Source: Parabacteroides hominis (GTDB taxonomy: Bacteria; Bacteroidota; Bacteroidia; Bacteroidales; Tannerellaceae). Taken from it: a stretch of DNA of 64,000 nucleotides. Position numbers and translations under genes: made by a program. The stretch is from the NCBI RefSeq assembly GCF_014287585.1, contig NZ_JACOOJ010000014.1, forward strand, positions 44,750 to 108,749, in the 5' to 3' direction. Positions 38,197 through 45,853 of this stretch are shown in pieces; the first letter of the stretch is position 1; each line of letters opens with the position of its first letter. The notes under the pieces were generated by a model. That model was given only the letters and a program-made list of their open reading frames with translations, ran no database searches and was not told the origin of the DNA.

Positions 38197-38209
38197 GTTC
38201 TGGTAGAAC
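38197..38209. promoter_or_regulatory. Palindromic site GTTCTGGTAGAAC, copy 1
   Basis: A 5+5-bp inverted repeat with a 3-bp centre, upstream of the shared susC leader block. An identical 13-mer in the opposite orientation lies at 38429-38441, so it is likely a protein-binding site. Confidence 0.45.
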
Positions 38210-38423
38210 TATGAACTATATGGTATGGATAATTATAAAAAAGTAGGCTCGGTCGTCGGTTTTGGTCTATCTGTAGAGGTTATTAGAGTCTTTTGGGAGG
38301 AAAAAAGGAGAATATCTTTTTTGAAAGAGTATCAATTTGACTAATTTTAATATCATTTTTGAAAACATCCGGTAGTTTTATATATCTAATTTTGTCACGG
38401 TAGCAAACAATAGACAAGAATAG
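38210..38423. other. Intergenic sequence between susC operators
   Basis: About 210 nt of AT-rich sequence with no ORF of note and no recognisable element besides the two flanking palindromes. Confidence 0.3.
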
Positions 38424-38446
38424 CCTTAGTTCTACCAGAACTAAGG
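38424..38446. promoter_or_regulatory. Extended palindromic site, copy 2
   Basis: CCTTAGTTCT and AGAACTAAGG form perfect 10-bp arms around ACC. The core 13-mer (38429-38441) is the inverted copy of the site at 38197. Lying between the DUF4252 operon terminator and the susC promoter, it could be an operator or a small hairpin. Confidence 0.45.
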
Positions 38447-38452
38447 TATTCC

Positions 38453-38489
38453 AAAAGCATAATTATCGTTTCGGAATAACTATGCTTTT
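38453..38489 (-). terminator. Terminator of the DUF4252/sigma operon
   Basis: 14-bp arms (AAAAGCATAATTAT and its partner, one G-U pair) around a 9-nt loop, 7 nt after the stop codon, with a TTTT tract on the minus strand. Confidence 0.75.
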
Positions 38490-38495
38490 CTTGTT

Positions 38496-38990
38496 TTAGT
38501 TGTAACTGATCGTTACCTCTTTTTTATCGCTTTGGGAAAAACTTGTTGCCACATCCTGTATGTCCTGCAAAGTGAACTTGCCTGTTATCCGGATTACCAC
38601 ATAGTCCGAATCCGTGTCGGCCAGCATGATCATTTCGTTGATCAGGTCGCCGTTCTGGACGATGTAGAAAGAGGCGCGCGTGTCGTTGTCCTTGACCCGC
38701 ATCAGTTCTTCGTGCGATTGGCCGATGAGGCTGCTGAATTCTTTCCGCATCTGGTCCCGTACCTCCCGCTTGTCGGAAGTGACGATCTGGAGGCTGTTTA
38801 TTTTCCCTTTCAGGTTCATCAGGTTGAGGCCGCCGCTTTCTACGTTAGGGATCATGTCGAACATTTTCTTGGAGATGAAGACGGATGTCACGTTATCCAT
38901 GTCGGCATATTTTTCGAACAGTTTGTCCTGGGCGAAGCACAGGCTGGTGCAGCAAAGAAACAGGATCAGGAATATATTCTTGGATTTCAT
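38496..38990 (-). CDS. DUF4252 protein (second copy of operon)
   Basis: 164 residues, signal peptide MKSKNIFLILFLCCTSLCFA, then DKLFEKYADMDNVTSVFISK, the start of the DUF4252 family, and a C-terminal VIRITGKFTLQDIQDVATSF. The family is common in Bacteroidota, has a small mixed alpha/beta fold and no known function. It is the last gene of a four-gene operon with an ECF sigma factor and an anti-sigma-like protein; it begins 5 nt after the latter. Its paralogue opens the same operon, so both may take part in envelope signalling. Confidence 0.8.
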   Translation of the reverse strand: MKSKNIFLILFLCCTSLCFAQDKLFEKYADMDNVTSVFISKKMFDMIPNVESGGLNLMNLKGKINSLQIVTSDKREVRDQMRKEFSSLIGQSHEELMRVKDNDTRASFYIVQNGDLINEMIMLADTDSDYVVIRITGKFTLQDIQDVATSFSQSDKKEVTISYN

Positions 38991-38994
38991 AAGA

Positions 38995-39396
38995 TTAATC
39001 GTTTAAATGTTTGTTTAAAATGTTGTTTACTTTATCTATCTCCTGCCCGGCATTGTCCACCTGGCTGATGCCTTTGTTGAGGTTCTGCGAGAGCAGGAGC
39101 AAAGCCTTTTCGGCGGCGACGGCGGCATCTTCCGGATTGGTGTAAGTGTCGCTGAGCCGGTCGTGGGCCTGATACGATGCTTCGTACTGGAAAAGGCCGA
39201 TGCAGAGCAGGATGGAGGCGGCGATCCCGCTTAGCCAGTACAAAGTCTGTCTACGGGTCAATGAACGAGTCTTCTTTTCTTCCGTGGCAGCCCAGGCGTC
39301 GATCTGCTCTTCCAGCCTGCGGGAAAGTCCTTCGGGTAAAGCCTGCTCCTCTTGGAGGGCTTTGTTGATCAGTTCGTCTATCTTTTTATCGTTCAT
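38995..39396 (-). CDS. Single-pass anti-sigma-like membrane protein
   Basis: 133 residues from MNDKKIDELINKALQEEQAL; the reading frame continues to 39420 but the ATG at 39396 overlaps the sigma stop by 11 nt (ATGAACGATAA), a typical coupling. An acidic N-terminal part (about 60 residues) is followed by one membrane helix (TLYWLSGIAASILLCIGLF) and a periplasmic tail with helical content. This layout, and the place next to an ECF sigma gene, suggests an anti-sigma factor; no zinc-binding ZAS motif (HX3CX2C) is seen. Its homology to a named family is not clear. Confidence 0.65.
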   Translation of the reverse strand: MNDKKIDELINKALQEEQALPEGLSRRLEEQIDAWAATEEKKTRSLTRRQTLYWLSGIAASILLCIGLFQYEASYQAHDRLSDTYTNPEDAAVAAEKALLLLSQNLNKGISQVDNAGQEIDKVNNILNKHLND

Positions 39397-39904
39397 ATTC
39401 GTATGTATAATATTTTTCAAGTTGTCCCCGGATTATTTTTCGTGCACGGGAAAGTAGCACCCGTATGTTGACGGCACTCAGGCCGGTGATCTGTTCTATC
39501 TCGTCCATCGAGCAGTCTTCGATCCCTCTCAACCGGAGGACTTGCCGCTGGTTTTCCGGCAGGCAGTCGATCAGGTGGCGGACTTGCTGCACTTTGTCTT
39601 GCATTTCCAGTTCTTCGTCCGGAGAAGAATCTGTCGAGAGGGTGACGGCTTCGGTGACATCTCCCTCATGCCTGCCCGCACGGGCAGAACGAAGATAATC
39701 GAGGCAAAGATTCTTGAGCAGCCTCACGCAGAAGGCTTCCGGCTTCCGGATATCGGACAGTTCATCCCGCCGGCTCCAAAGCTTATAGTAGGCATCTTGC
39801 AGGATATCTTCGGCATCGGCCTTGTTTCCGACCAGCGCGTAAGCGATCCGGAAGAGCTTGGGATGGAGGGGAAGGAACAGCCTTTTAAAGCTCTCAACAT
39901 CCAT
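39386..39904 (-). CDS. ECF RNA polymerase sigma factor
   Basis: 172 residues. Region 2 is present with LFRIAYALVGNKADAEDILQ and YYKLWSRRDELSDIRKPEAF, region 4 with CLPENQRQVLRLRGIEDCSM and NIRVLLSRARKIIRGQLEK (helix-turn-helix). No region 3, as in ECF sigma factors. It overlaps the upstream DUF4252 gene by 11 nt and the anti-sigma-like gene by 11 nt, so the four genes are tightly coupled. It probably directs transcription of genes for envelope functions; no target is identified. Confidence 0.92.
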   Translation of the reverse strand: MDVESFKRLFLPLHPKLFRIAYALVGNKADAEDILQDAYYKLWSRRDELSDIRKPEAFCVRLLKNLCLDYLRSARAGRHEGDVTEAVTLSTDSSPDEELEMQDKVQQVRHLIDCLPENQRQVLRLRGIEDCSMDEIEQITGLSAVNIRVLLSRARKIIRGQLEKYYTYEYER

Positions 39905-40346
39905 CTTTGTGGTCGTTTATTACTTTCTCGATGTCAGACGGCTTGATCTTTCCTTTGATGCGGATCAGGGCATCGTCGCCACCGTCGGTCGTCAGGATTA
40001 CCAGTTCGCGGATGACATCTTTGTCGATGCGTACCATTATTTTCGTCCGGTTCTCACCTTCACTGGTCGTGACCATTGTTTCGTAATTCGGGTCTTTCAG
40101 TTTTTTGATGGCAGTGCGGAGATCGTCTTTGACGGTACTGCCGCATTCCTCGAAAGAAAGGACTTCGATGCTGTTCACGCCCATCGTCTCGGTGAACAGG
40201 CTGCTTATTTTCATCAGGAACGGGCCGACCGTTACGCGGGTTACGTTTTTTTGCTTGGCAAAGTCGTTGAACAGTTTGTCCATGCTCTGGCCGTATCCTG
40301 CCTGGCAGGATAGGATGAGGATCAGGATTGCGATGTATTTTTTCAT
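39894..40346 (-). CDS. DUF4252 protein (first gene of operon)
   Basis: 150 residues with signal peptide (MKKYIAILILILSCQAGYG). DKLFNDFAKQKNVTRVTVGP starts the DUF4252 domain and ALIRIKGKIKPSDIEKVIND ends it. It shares its layout with the fourth gene of the operon but they are clearly diverged, which points to an old duplication. The end overlaps the ECF sigma gene by 11 nt. Function unknown. The operon probably starts just upstream, but no clear -7 box was found. Confidence 0.78.
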   Translation of the reverse strand: MKKYIAILILILSCQAGYGQSMDKLFNDFAKQKNVTRVTVGPFLMKISSLFTETMGVNSIEVLSFEECGSTVKDDLRTAIKKLKDPNYETMVTTSEGENRTKIMVRIDKDVIRELVILTTDGGDDALIRIKGKIKPSDIEKVINDHKDGC

Positions 40347-40386
40347 CTTTCTAATGTATTAATCGTTACTTATTCCGTTAGTTCCG

Positions 40387-40413
40387 GCTCTTCAATGCGC
40401 GCTATTGAAGAGC
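40387..40413. terminator. Hairpin between EamA gene and DUF4252 operon
   Basis: Perfect 10-bp arms GCTCTTCAAT/ATTGAAGAGC around GCGCGCT. An outer pair TTCCGTT/AACGGAA lies further out. No clean U-run follows on the minus strand, so termination of the EamA transcript is likely but not certain. Confidence 0.5.
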
Positions 40414-40468
40414 GTTCATCAAGTAGACGGGAACGGAAAAGCCATTGTTACAAAGAAAGAGAAAAAAT

Positions 40469-41371
40469 TTATGATTTTTCCTTGCTTTCTGCTATTTCAA
40501 CGAAATAAACGCTCGAACAGATCAGGAGGACAGCTATTAATTGGGGCCAACTGAAGCGGTCTTGTCCCAGTATCAGCGAGGTAATGGTCGCCACAATCAG
40601 GATCAGGTAGCCATAGATGGCAACCAGTGTGGTCTTCAGGTATTTTAGTCCGACCGGTATTAACAGGTAACTGATAACGGTCGGGAAGATCAGGACGAAT
40701 GCCAGGACTGCCATCGGTTTCCAATGGATCGGGAGCGTGAAAAGTGTCGCTTCGAATCCTGTAAATCCGGAAACGATGATGGCAGAGAAGGCCGCACCGG
40801 AAAAGGTGTACCGCAGCATCGTCATAACTCCCACATGTTTCAATATCCGGTTGCTTGCAATCAGATAGATTGCATAAGCTATGGAACTTAGCAGGCAAAG
40901 CAGATTTCCGGTGAAGGCATCGGAGGCCAGGTCGTCGCTTTTCTGAGTCAGGATGCAGAGCAATGCGCCGCCTAATCCGATCAGGATACCGGTTATTTTC
41001 ATCTTTGTGATTGTTTCTTTAAAGAAGATGACAGACAGAATGAATACCCAGATAGGCTGTAAACTGGAGAAAATGGAGCTTGATACAGGGGTCGTTTTGC
41101 TCAATCCCAGCAAGTAAAAGAACATAAAGCCATAAATGCCGAGTGCCCCCAACAGGAATAAGAGAATCTTTTCCCGGCGGGTGGAAGTCTCCGGTTTGGT
41201 GAACATGCCGATAATCCAGAACGCAAGAGCGGCAAACGTACAGCGCAGAGTTACACCCGTCAGCGGACTTATCCATAACGGCAGGAGGTATTTCAGCGCG
41301 TTCATATTCAACCCGCTGAAAGTTTTGGAAATAATCATGTAAATATTGGCTTCTCTTACTTTATTTTTCAC
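40469..41371 (-). CDS. EamA family drug/metabolite transporter
   Basis: 300 residues with about ten membrane helices, in two EamA-type halves (YLLPLWISPLTGVTLRCTFA and LLCLLSSIAYAIYLIASNRI). A second half carries YLLIPVGLKYLKTTLVAIYG and TSLILGQDRFSWPQLIAVLL. These are typical DMT superfamily segments, an inner-membrane exporter or importer of small metabolites. The substrate cannot be told. It starts 18 nt after the MFS gene ends, so the two likely form an operon. Confidence 0.85.
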   Translation of the reverse strand: MKNKVREANIYMIISKTFSGLNMNALKYLLPLWISPLTGVTLRCTFAALAFWIIGMFTKPETSTRREKILLFLLGALGIYGFMFFYLLGLSKTTPVSSSIFSSLQPIWVFILSVIFFKETITKMKITGILIGLGGALLCILTQKSDDLASDAFTGNLLCLLSSIAYAIYLIASNRILKHVGVMTMLRYTFSGAAFSAIIVSGFTGFEATLFTLPIHWKPMAVLAFVLIFPTVISYLLIPVGLKYLKTTLVAIYGYLILIVATITSLILGQDRFSWPQLIAVLLICSSVYFVEIAESKEKS

Positions 41372-41389
41372 GATGCTTGGGATTTTATG

Positions 41390-42622
41390 TTATACTTGTT
41401 TGATACGGTCGTCGAACAGGAACGAATCTTGTTTCAGGTAGGCCCATGCGGCAGCTATCAGGGCAATGGCCATATTGAAGATGAAAGCGAACTGCTGTGT
41501 CTCGATATGGAGCATATCCTTGAATATGTTTATAATGAAAGGGCAAAGAAGGATGGCCAGATAGTTCATGGCCATAACGAATGCCAGTGCAAGCGTCACT
41601 TTTTCAGGAATAGCCGTGCGGGTTGTTTTGTCGTAAGCTATCGGTTGTATGACACCGTAGCCTAACCCGGCAAAGATACAACCCAGCCCGATCAGCCATT
41701 CGGTGCGGGAAACGAGTATAAGCGCCATTCCGGCAGCGATCGAGACCATACAGGCAAACTTGGTCTTTTTGCCGAAGAAGGAGACGATTTGATTCAGTAT
41801 AAATCCCGGCGCCATGATAGCCAGGAAAAACAGCGAGATCATAATACCCGAATTACCGCTGGTAAAATGATATTCCTTCATCAGGAAAGGAAGATTGAAG
41901 CTGATGATGATCACTAAGTAAGTAGCCAGCCCGTAGAACGACATGATCTGCATCAGGTGGGGGATCTGTATGCCGAACTTCCCGAAACTGCTATCGGCAG
42001 GCCCTTCCGCTTTCCGGTTAGTTGTGTTTATGCCTGTGCCGGGATACGGCGAAATATTCTTTTTCAGATAGAACGAGAGAACGATCGAGACCAGAGGAAA
42101 CAGGTAAACGACAAACGGCAAATGCCAGTTCACCTCTGCCAGATATCCCGTCAGAACGGTTGCCAGCACTAACGTTATATTCGTAATGGCGGAACTAAGC
42201 CCGAACTGCTTCGTACGGTATGCTCCCGTAAAAAAGCGGGAAATCAAACCGGTGGAAAGCGGCACGATCAATCCGGAACCGATCCCCAACAATGCGCTGA
42301 CTGCTATCAGTTGCCACATCTTTGTGGAAAGCAGGTACAGGATGCCGCTCAACGAGAAGATCACCAGCCCCACTTGCAGCAGAAGGATATTATTAATCTT
42401 CTCGGTCAGCTTTCCCGACAATATGATAAAAGGAATAATCAGCAACGACGGTAGCGACGAAAGCATCTGTATGTCCAGTTCCGTGGAATGCGGAAAGATC
42501 GCAGAAAGTTTCCCTAAGATAGGGGAGACAGCCAGGCCGGGCAACGCATTCAGTGCCGATATCGACCATATACCTATTAATGTGATAAGGGGAATCGTCC
42601 CCTGTCCGGTCTGTATTCGCAT
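41390..42622 (-). CDS. MFS transporter
   Basis: 410 residues, about twelve membrane helices. Near residues 90-150 the loop between helices 2 and 3 region carries IGSGLIVPLSTGLISRFFTG and AYRTKQFGLSSAITNITLVL, features of major facilitator proteins, and a long cytoplasmic loop (residues about 195-220) divides two six-helix halves. Substrate unknown; the general family resemblance is to drug or sugar efflux transporters. It is divergent from gadB with 190 nt between, and co-transcribed with the EamA gene downstream. Confidence 0.85.
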   Translation of the reverse strand: MRIQTGQGTIPLITLIGIWSISALNALPGLAVSPILGKLSAIFPHSTELDIQMLSSLPSLLIIPFIILSGKLTEKINNILLLQVGLVIFSLSGILYLLSTKMWQLIAVSALLGIGSGLIVPLSTGLISRFFTGAYRTKQFGLSSAITNITLVLATVLTGYLAEVNWHLPFVVYLFPLVSIVLSFYLKKNISPYPGTGINTTNRKAEGPADSSFGKFGIQIPHLMQIMSFYGLATYLVIIISFNLPFLMKEYHFTSGNSGIMISLFFLAIMAPGFILNQIVSFFGKKTKFACMVSIAAGMALILVSRTEWLIGLGCIFAGLGYGVIQPIAYDKTTRTAIPEKVTLALAFVMAMNYLAILLCPFIINIFKDMLHIETQQFAFIFNMAIALIAAAWAYLKQDSFLFDDRIKQV

Positions 42623-42812
42623 AATCGTTTCGTTAAATCATTATTTATTGTATTGAAACAATCCCGGATAACGAATGTTCATTATTTTAATAAACCCCAA
42701 ATATCGTATGTTTAACCAAAAACGCAGAACAATTGCGGATAGTAGCTGTTTTTGCCATACACTCGGCCGAAAGAAGCCGATAACGCCATTAATAATTAAA
42801 AACAAAAAAGAC
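42623..42812. other. Divergent region between MFS gene and gadB
   Basis: No ORF of its own. The gadB frame is open upstream to 42675 but this lacks coding character. No full TAnnTTTG box was found; a weak TATGTTTA lies near 42705. Promoters for both directions must be here. Confidence 0.3.
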
Positions 42813-44249
42813 ATGGAAGATTCTAATTTCAGAAAAGGTGATGCCAAGACAGCAATCTTCGGCTCGGAAAAAATGTTACAAGCCTCTCCTGTAGACAAAA
42901 TCCCTGATGGTCCTACCACCCCGGAAATCGCGTATCAAATGGTTAAAGACGAAACGTATGCACAGACACAGCCGCGCCTGAACCTGGCAACATTCGTAAC
43001 TACCTACATGGATGACTATGCGACCAAATTGATGAACGAGGCGATCAACATCAATTACATCGATGAAACGGAATATCCGCGTATCGCCGTTATGAACGCC
43101 AAATGTATCAACATCGTAGCCAATTTGTGGAATACCCCCGAACAGGCAAAATGGAAAGCCGGAGCATTGGCTATCGGTTCGTCCGAAGCATGTATGTTAG
43201 GTGGTGTTGCAGCCTGGCTGCGCTGGCGTAAGAAAAGATTGGCCGCCGGTAAGCCTGTAGACAAACCGAACTTCGTTATCTCTACCGGATTCCAGGTCGT
43301 ATGGGAAAAATTCGCCCAACTTTGGCAGATCGAAATGCGCCAGGTTCCTCTGACACTTGAAAAGACGACGCTCGATCCCGAAGAAGCATTGAAGATGTGT
43401 GATGAAAATACGATCTGTATCGTGCCGATCCAAGGGGTTACATGGACAGGTCTGAATGATGATGTAGAGGCTTTGGATAAAGCTCTCGATGCCTACAATG
43501 CGAAGACCGGATACGATATTCCTATTCACGTGGATGCTGCTTCCGGCGGCTTTATCCTTCCGTTCCTGAAACCGGAATTGAAATGGGACTTCCGTTTGAA
43601 ATGGGTTCTTTCCATCAGCACATCCGGACATAAGTTCGGTCTGGTTTATCCGGGCTTGGGCTGGGTTGTCTGGAAAGACAAATCGTATCTGCCTGATTCG
43701 ATGTCGTTCAGTGTAAACTATTTAGGGGCCAATATTACACAGGTCGGTTTGAACTTCTCCCGTCCTGCCGCTCAGATCCTCGGACAGTACTACCAGTTCA
43801 TCCGTCTCGGATTCGAAGGATATAAAGCTGTCCAGGAAAACAGCATGGCAGTAACCCAATACTTGCATGACCAGATCGGCAAGATGGCTCCGTTCGTAAA
43901 CTACAGTAACGAAGTCGTGAACCCGTTGTTCATCTGGTATCTGAAACCGGATTATGCAAAGAAGGCGAAATGGACACTGTACGACCTGCAGGATAAACTG
44001 AAACAAAACGGTTGGATGGTTCCGGCCTATACATTGCCTAATAATCTTGAAAACTATGTGGTGATGCGTATCGTAGCCCGCCAGGGATTCAGCCGCGACA
44101 TGGCAGACATGTTGCTGAACGATATCACTGCCGCTATTGCAGAACTTGAAAAACTCGAATATCCGACTCCTACCCGTATCGCGCAGGATAAGAATCAGGA
44201 AGTGAAAGGTTCTGTATTTACTCATACGGGTGTGCCTCACAAGAAGTAA
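42813..44249 (+). CDS. gadB: Glutamate decarboxylase GadB
   Basis: 478 residues from MEDSNFRKGDAKTAIFGSEK; E. coli GadB has 466. The PLP-dependent enzyme turns glutamate into GABA and CO2, using a proton. The cofactor lysine lies in STSGHKFGLVYPG (about residue 274). Other conserved segments are IGSSEACMLGGVAAWLRWRK (PLP phosphate region), PIHVDAASGGFILPFLKPEL and the C-terminal FTHTGVPHKK; the last His-containing tail resembles the region that closes the active site in E. coli at high pH. It is the first gene of the gad locus, followed by glsA across a stem-loop. Confidence 0.96.
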   Translation: MEDSNFRKGDAKTAIFGSEKMLQASPVDKIPDGPTTPEIAYQMVKDETYAQTQPRLNLATFVTTYMDDYATKLMNEAININYIDETEYPRIAVMNAKCINIVANLWNTPEQAKWKAGALAIGSSEACMLGGVAAWLRWRKKRLAAGKPVDKPNFVISTGFQVVWEKFAQLWQIEMRQVPLTLEKTTLDPEEALKMCDENTICIVPIQGVTWTGLNDDVEALDKALDAYNAKTGYDIPIHVDAASGGFILPFLKPELKWDFRLKWVLSISTSGHKFGLVYPGLGWVVWKDKSYLPDSMSFSVNYLGANITQVGLNFSRPAAQILGQYYQFIRLGFEGYKAVQENSMAVTQYLHDQIGKMAPFVNYSNEVVNPLFIWYLKPDYAKKAKWTLYDLQDKLKQNGWMVPAYTLPNNLENYVVMRIVARQGFSRDMADMLLNDITAAIAELEKLEYPTPTRIAQDKNQEVKGSVFTHTGVPHKK

Positions 44250-44271
44250 TCCTGTTGACTATATATATCCA

Positions 44272-44313
44272 AGAGCGAGGAAGTTGCAGCCCTGTTGCGA
44301 CTGCCTCCTCTTT
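44272..44313 (+). terminator. Stem-loop between gadB and glsA
   Basis: AGAGcGAGG.AGT.GCA pairs with its partner in TGCGACTGCCTCCTCT around a short loop, followed by TTTC. A partial terminator that could lower glsA relative to gadB. Confidence 0.5.
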
Positions 44314-44341
44314 CACTATCAATCTTTAATTACAGTTGTTT

Positions 44342-45307
44342 ATGAATAAAACAATTTCCGTTTCACAAATAAAGGATGCTGCTCAGGAAGCCTACGCGCA
44401 ATTCAAGGATAATACGGGTGGAAAGAATGCCGATTATATTCCTTACCTGGCTAATATCGACAAGAACCTGTTCGGTATCAGTATCTGCCTGTTAGACGGC
44501 AGAATCATTACGTTGGGTGATTCTTCCTACCGTTTCGGGATCGAGTCCGTTTCGAAAGTGCACACGGCTATCCTGGCATTGCGCCAATACGGGGCCGAAA
44601 AAGTACTGAAGATGATCGGGGCCGATGCAACCGGCCTTCCGTTCAACTCCATCATGGCGATCTTGCTGGAAAACGACCATCCTTCCACTCCGTTGGTAAA
44701 CGCCGGGGCGATCACAGCTTGCAGCATGGTGCAACCGGTCGGCGATTCCGACAAGAAGTGGGAAGCGATCGTTTCGAACATCACCGACCTTTGCGGGAGT
44801 GCCCCGCAGCTGATCGACGAACTGTATAAGTCCGAGACAGCAACCAATTTCAACAACCGTTCCATCGCCTGGTTGCTAAAGAACTACAACCGTATCTACG
44901 ACGATCCGGATATGTCGCTCGACCTATACACCCGCCAGTGCTCACTGGGTATCACAGCCGAACAGCTTTCCATCGCCGCAGCAACTGTTGCCAACGACGG
45001 CGTGAACCCGGTTACCAAGAAGCCTGTCTTCGACGCTTCCTTGTCTCCTAAGATCACCTCTTTAGTGGCTACAGTCGGTTTCTATGAACGTACGGGAGAC
45101 TGGTTGTACACCTCCGGTATTCCTGCCAAAACGGGTGTAGGCGGCGGCGTGATGGGGATCATGCCGGGACATTTCGGTATCTCGGCCTTCGCTCCTCCTT
45201 TGGACAGTTCCGGCAATTCCGTAAAAGCTCAATTGGCAATAAAATACATAATGAATAAACTGGGCATCTCCATCTTTGGCAGTACCCGGTTTACAATCAC
45301 CGATTAA
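44342..45307 (+). CDS. glsA: Glutaminase GlsA
   Basis: 321 residues from ATG at 44342; a TTG two codons upstream is also in frame. Glutaminase hydrolyses glutamine to glutamate and ammonia. The beta-lactamase-like fold has its catalytic pair in SVSKVHT (Ser69-Lys72), followed by PSTPLVNAGAITACSMVQ, ATNFNNRSIAWLLKNYNRIY and the glycine-rich GVGGGVMGIMPGHFGISAFA. It supplies glutamate to GadB and the released ammonia takes up protons, as in other gut acid-resistance systems. It ends at the terminator at 45330-45378. Confidence 0.96.
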   Translation: MNKTISVSQIKDAAQEAYAQFKDNTGGKNADYIPYLANIDKNLFGISICLLDGRIITLGDSSYRFGIESVSKVHTAILALRQYGAEKVLKMIGADATGLPFNSIMAILLENDHPSTPLVNAGAITACSMVQPVGDSDKKWEAIVSNITDLCGSAPQLIDELYKSETATNFNNRSIAWLLKNYNRIYDDPDMSLDLYTRQCSLGITAEQLSIAAATVANDGVNPVTKKPVFDASLSPKITSLVATVGFYERTGDWLYTSGIPAKTGVGGGVMGIMPGHFGISAFAPPLDSSGNSVKAQLAIKYIMNKLGISIFGSTRFTITD

Positions 45308-45329
45308 AACGGTTTATTCTTTTAGTTGA

Positions 45330-45378
45330 CGAGTCTCCACGCCCCTGTGTAAACAGGGTGACGGGAGGCTCGTTTTTT
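45330..45378 (+). terminator. Terminator after glsA
   Basis: Arms CGAGTCTCC/GGAGGCTCG (45330-45338 and 45364-45372) enclose a second small hairpin CCTGTGTAAACAGG; TTTTTT follows. Confidence 0.85.
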
Positions 45379-45470
45379 GTGTCTATCCGATGCAACGGAA
45401 TGGAGAGATCGTGCATCAATTTTTTAGAGGATGTTTTGTGAATTATTACATTTTGTAATTGCATTATCCG

Positions 45471-45478
45471 TATATTTG
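45471..45478 (+). promoter_or_regulatory. -7 promoter box before the tiny ORFs
   Basis: TATATTTG matches TAnnTTTG fully. A TTTG lies 15 nt upstream, closer than the usual 19-21 nt. It would drive the Cys-rich peptide ORF at 45521 and possibly the next one. Confidence 0.4.
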
Positions 45479-45520
45479 TTGCAATCAGTAATTAATCAAA
45501 ATACAGGTTTACAGAAAGGA

Positions 45521-45610
45521 ATGATTGCCTGCCGGAAATGTTTGCCACGTACATGCGAACCTTGTGTTAACTTATGTTCGTCTTCTTGCCAAAAGAATAT
45601 ATTAATTTAG
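45521..45610 (+). CDS. Possible 29-residue cysteine-rich peptide
   Basis: ATG at 45521 is preceded directly by AGAAAGGA. The peptide starts MIACRKCLPRTCEPC and has six cysteines in 29 residues (Cys4, 7, 12, 15, 19, 23), with two CxxC pairs. Such a density is rare in chance ORFs. It lies after a -7 box and ahead of the toxin-antitoxin pair. It could be a metal-binding microprotein, a peptide precursor, or chance; no modification enzyme is nearby. Confidence 0.35.
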   Translation: MIACRKCLPRTCEPCVNLCSSSCQKNILI

Positions 45611-45640
45611 GATGTTAACTTTTAAAACAAATCAGAGAAT

Positions 45641-45781
45641 ATGAAAACAAGAGAAACAAGAGAAACAAGAAAAAATAATCAATGGCTATTGCCTTTTGAT
45701 AATCCTAAATTTGTATTCCTTTATCATGTCGGATGTGTTTCAGAAAAACAAGAGGGGGAAAATGGAAGAGCCGTGGTGTAA
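45641..45781 (+). CDS. Possible 46-residue small protein
   Basis: ATG at 45641 to TAA at 45781. The start is a direct repeat of Thr-Arg-Glu (MKTRETRETRKNNQWLLPFD), then a hydrophobic-aromatic middle (FVFLYHVGC) and an acidic end. Upstream ATCAGAGAAT gives little Shine-Dalgarno. It lies 30 nt downstream of the Cys-rich ORF. No family recognised; it may not be expressed. Confidence 0.3.
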   Translation: MKTRETRETRKNNQWLLPFDNPKFVFLYHVGCVSEKQEGENGRAVV

Positions 45782-45814
45782 AAAGAGTAATTTCTCTAAT
45801 AAAGCGAACCTTAT

Positions 45815-45832
45815 GTAAACAAATTTGTTTAC
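45815..45832. promoter_or_regulatory. Perfect 18-bp palindrome, probable antitoxin operator
   Basis: GTAAACAAATTTGTTTAC is its own reverse complement. Its right end overlaps the -7 box of the HTH antitoxin gene, the position expected for self-repression. A 17-bp sequence overlapping its left part (45804-45820) recurs at 45555-45571 with two differences. Confidence 0.65.
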
Positions 45833-45837
45833 CTTTG
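45830..45837 (+). promoter_or_regulatory. -7 promoter box of the antitoxin gene
   Basis: TACCTTTG, full TAnnTTTG match, 16 nt before the ATG at 45854. It overlaps the palindromic operator by three bases. Confidence 0.55.
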
Positions 45838-45853
45838 TGAAAAGGATAAAATT

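Noticed and set aside
42675..42812. 46-codon upstream extension of gadB
   Set aside because: The extension lacks similarity to GadB N-termini; MEDSNF at 42813 gives the normal length, and the region must hold the promoters.
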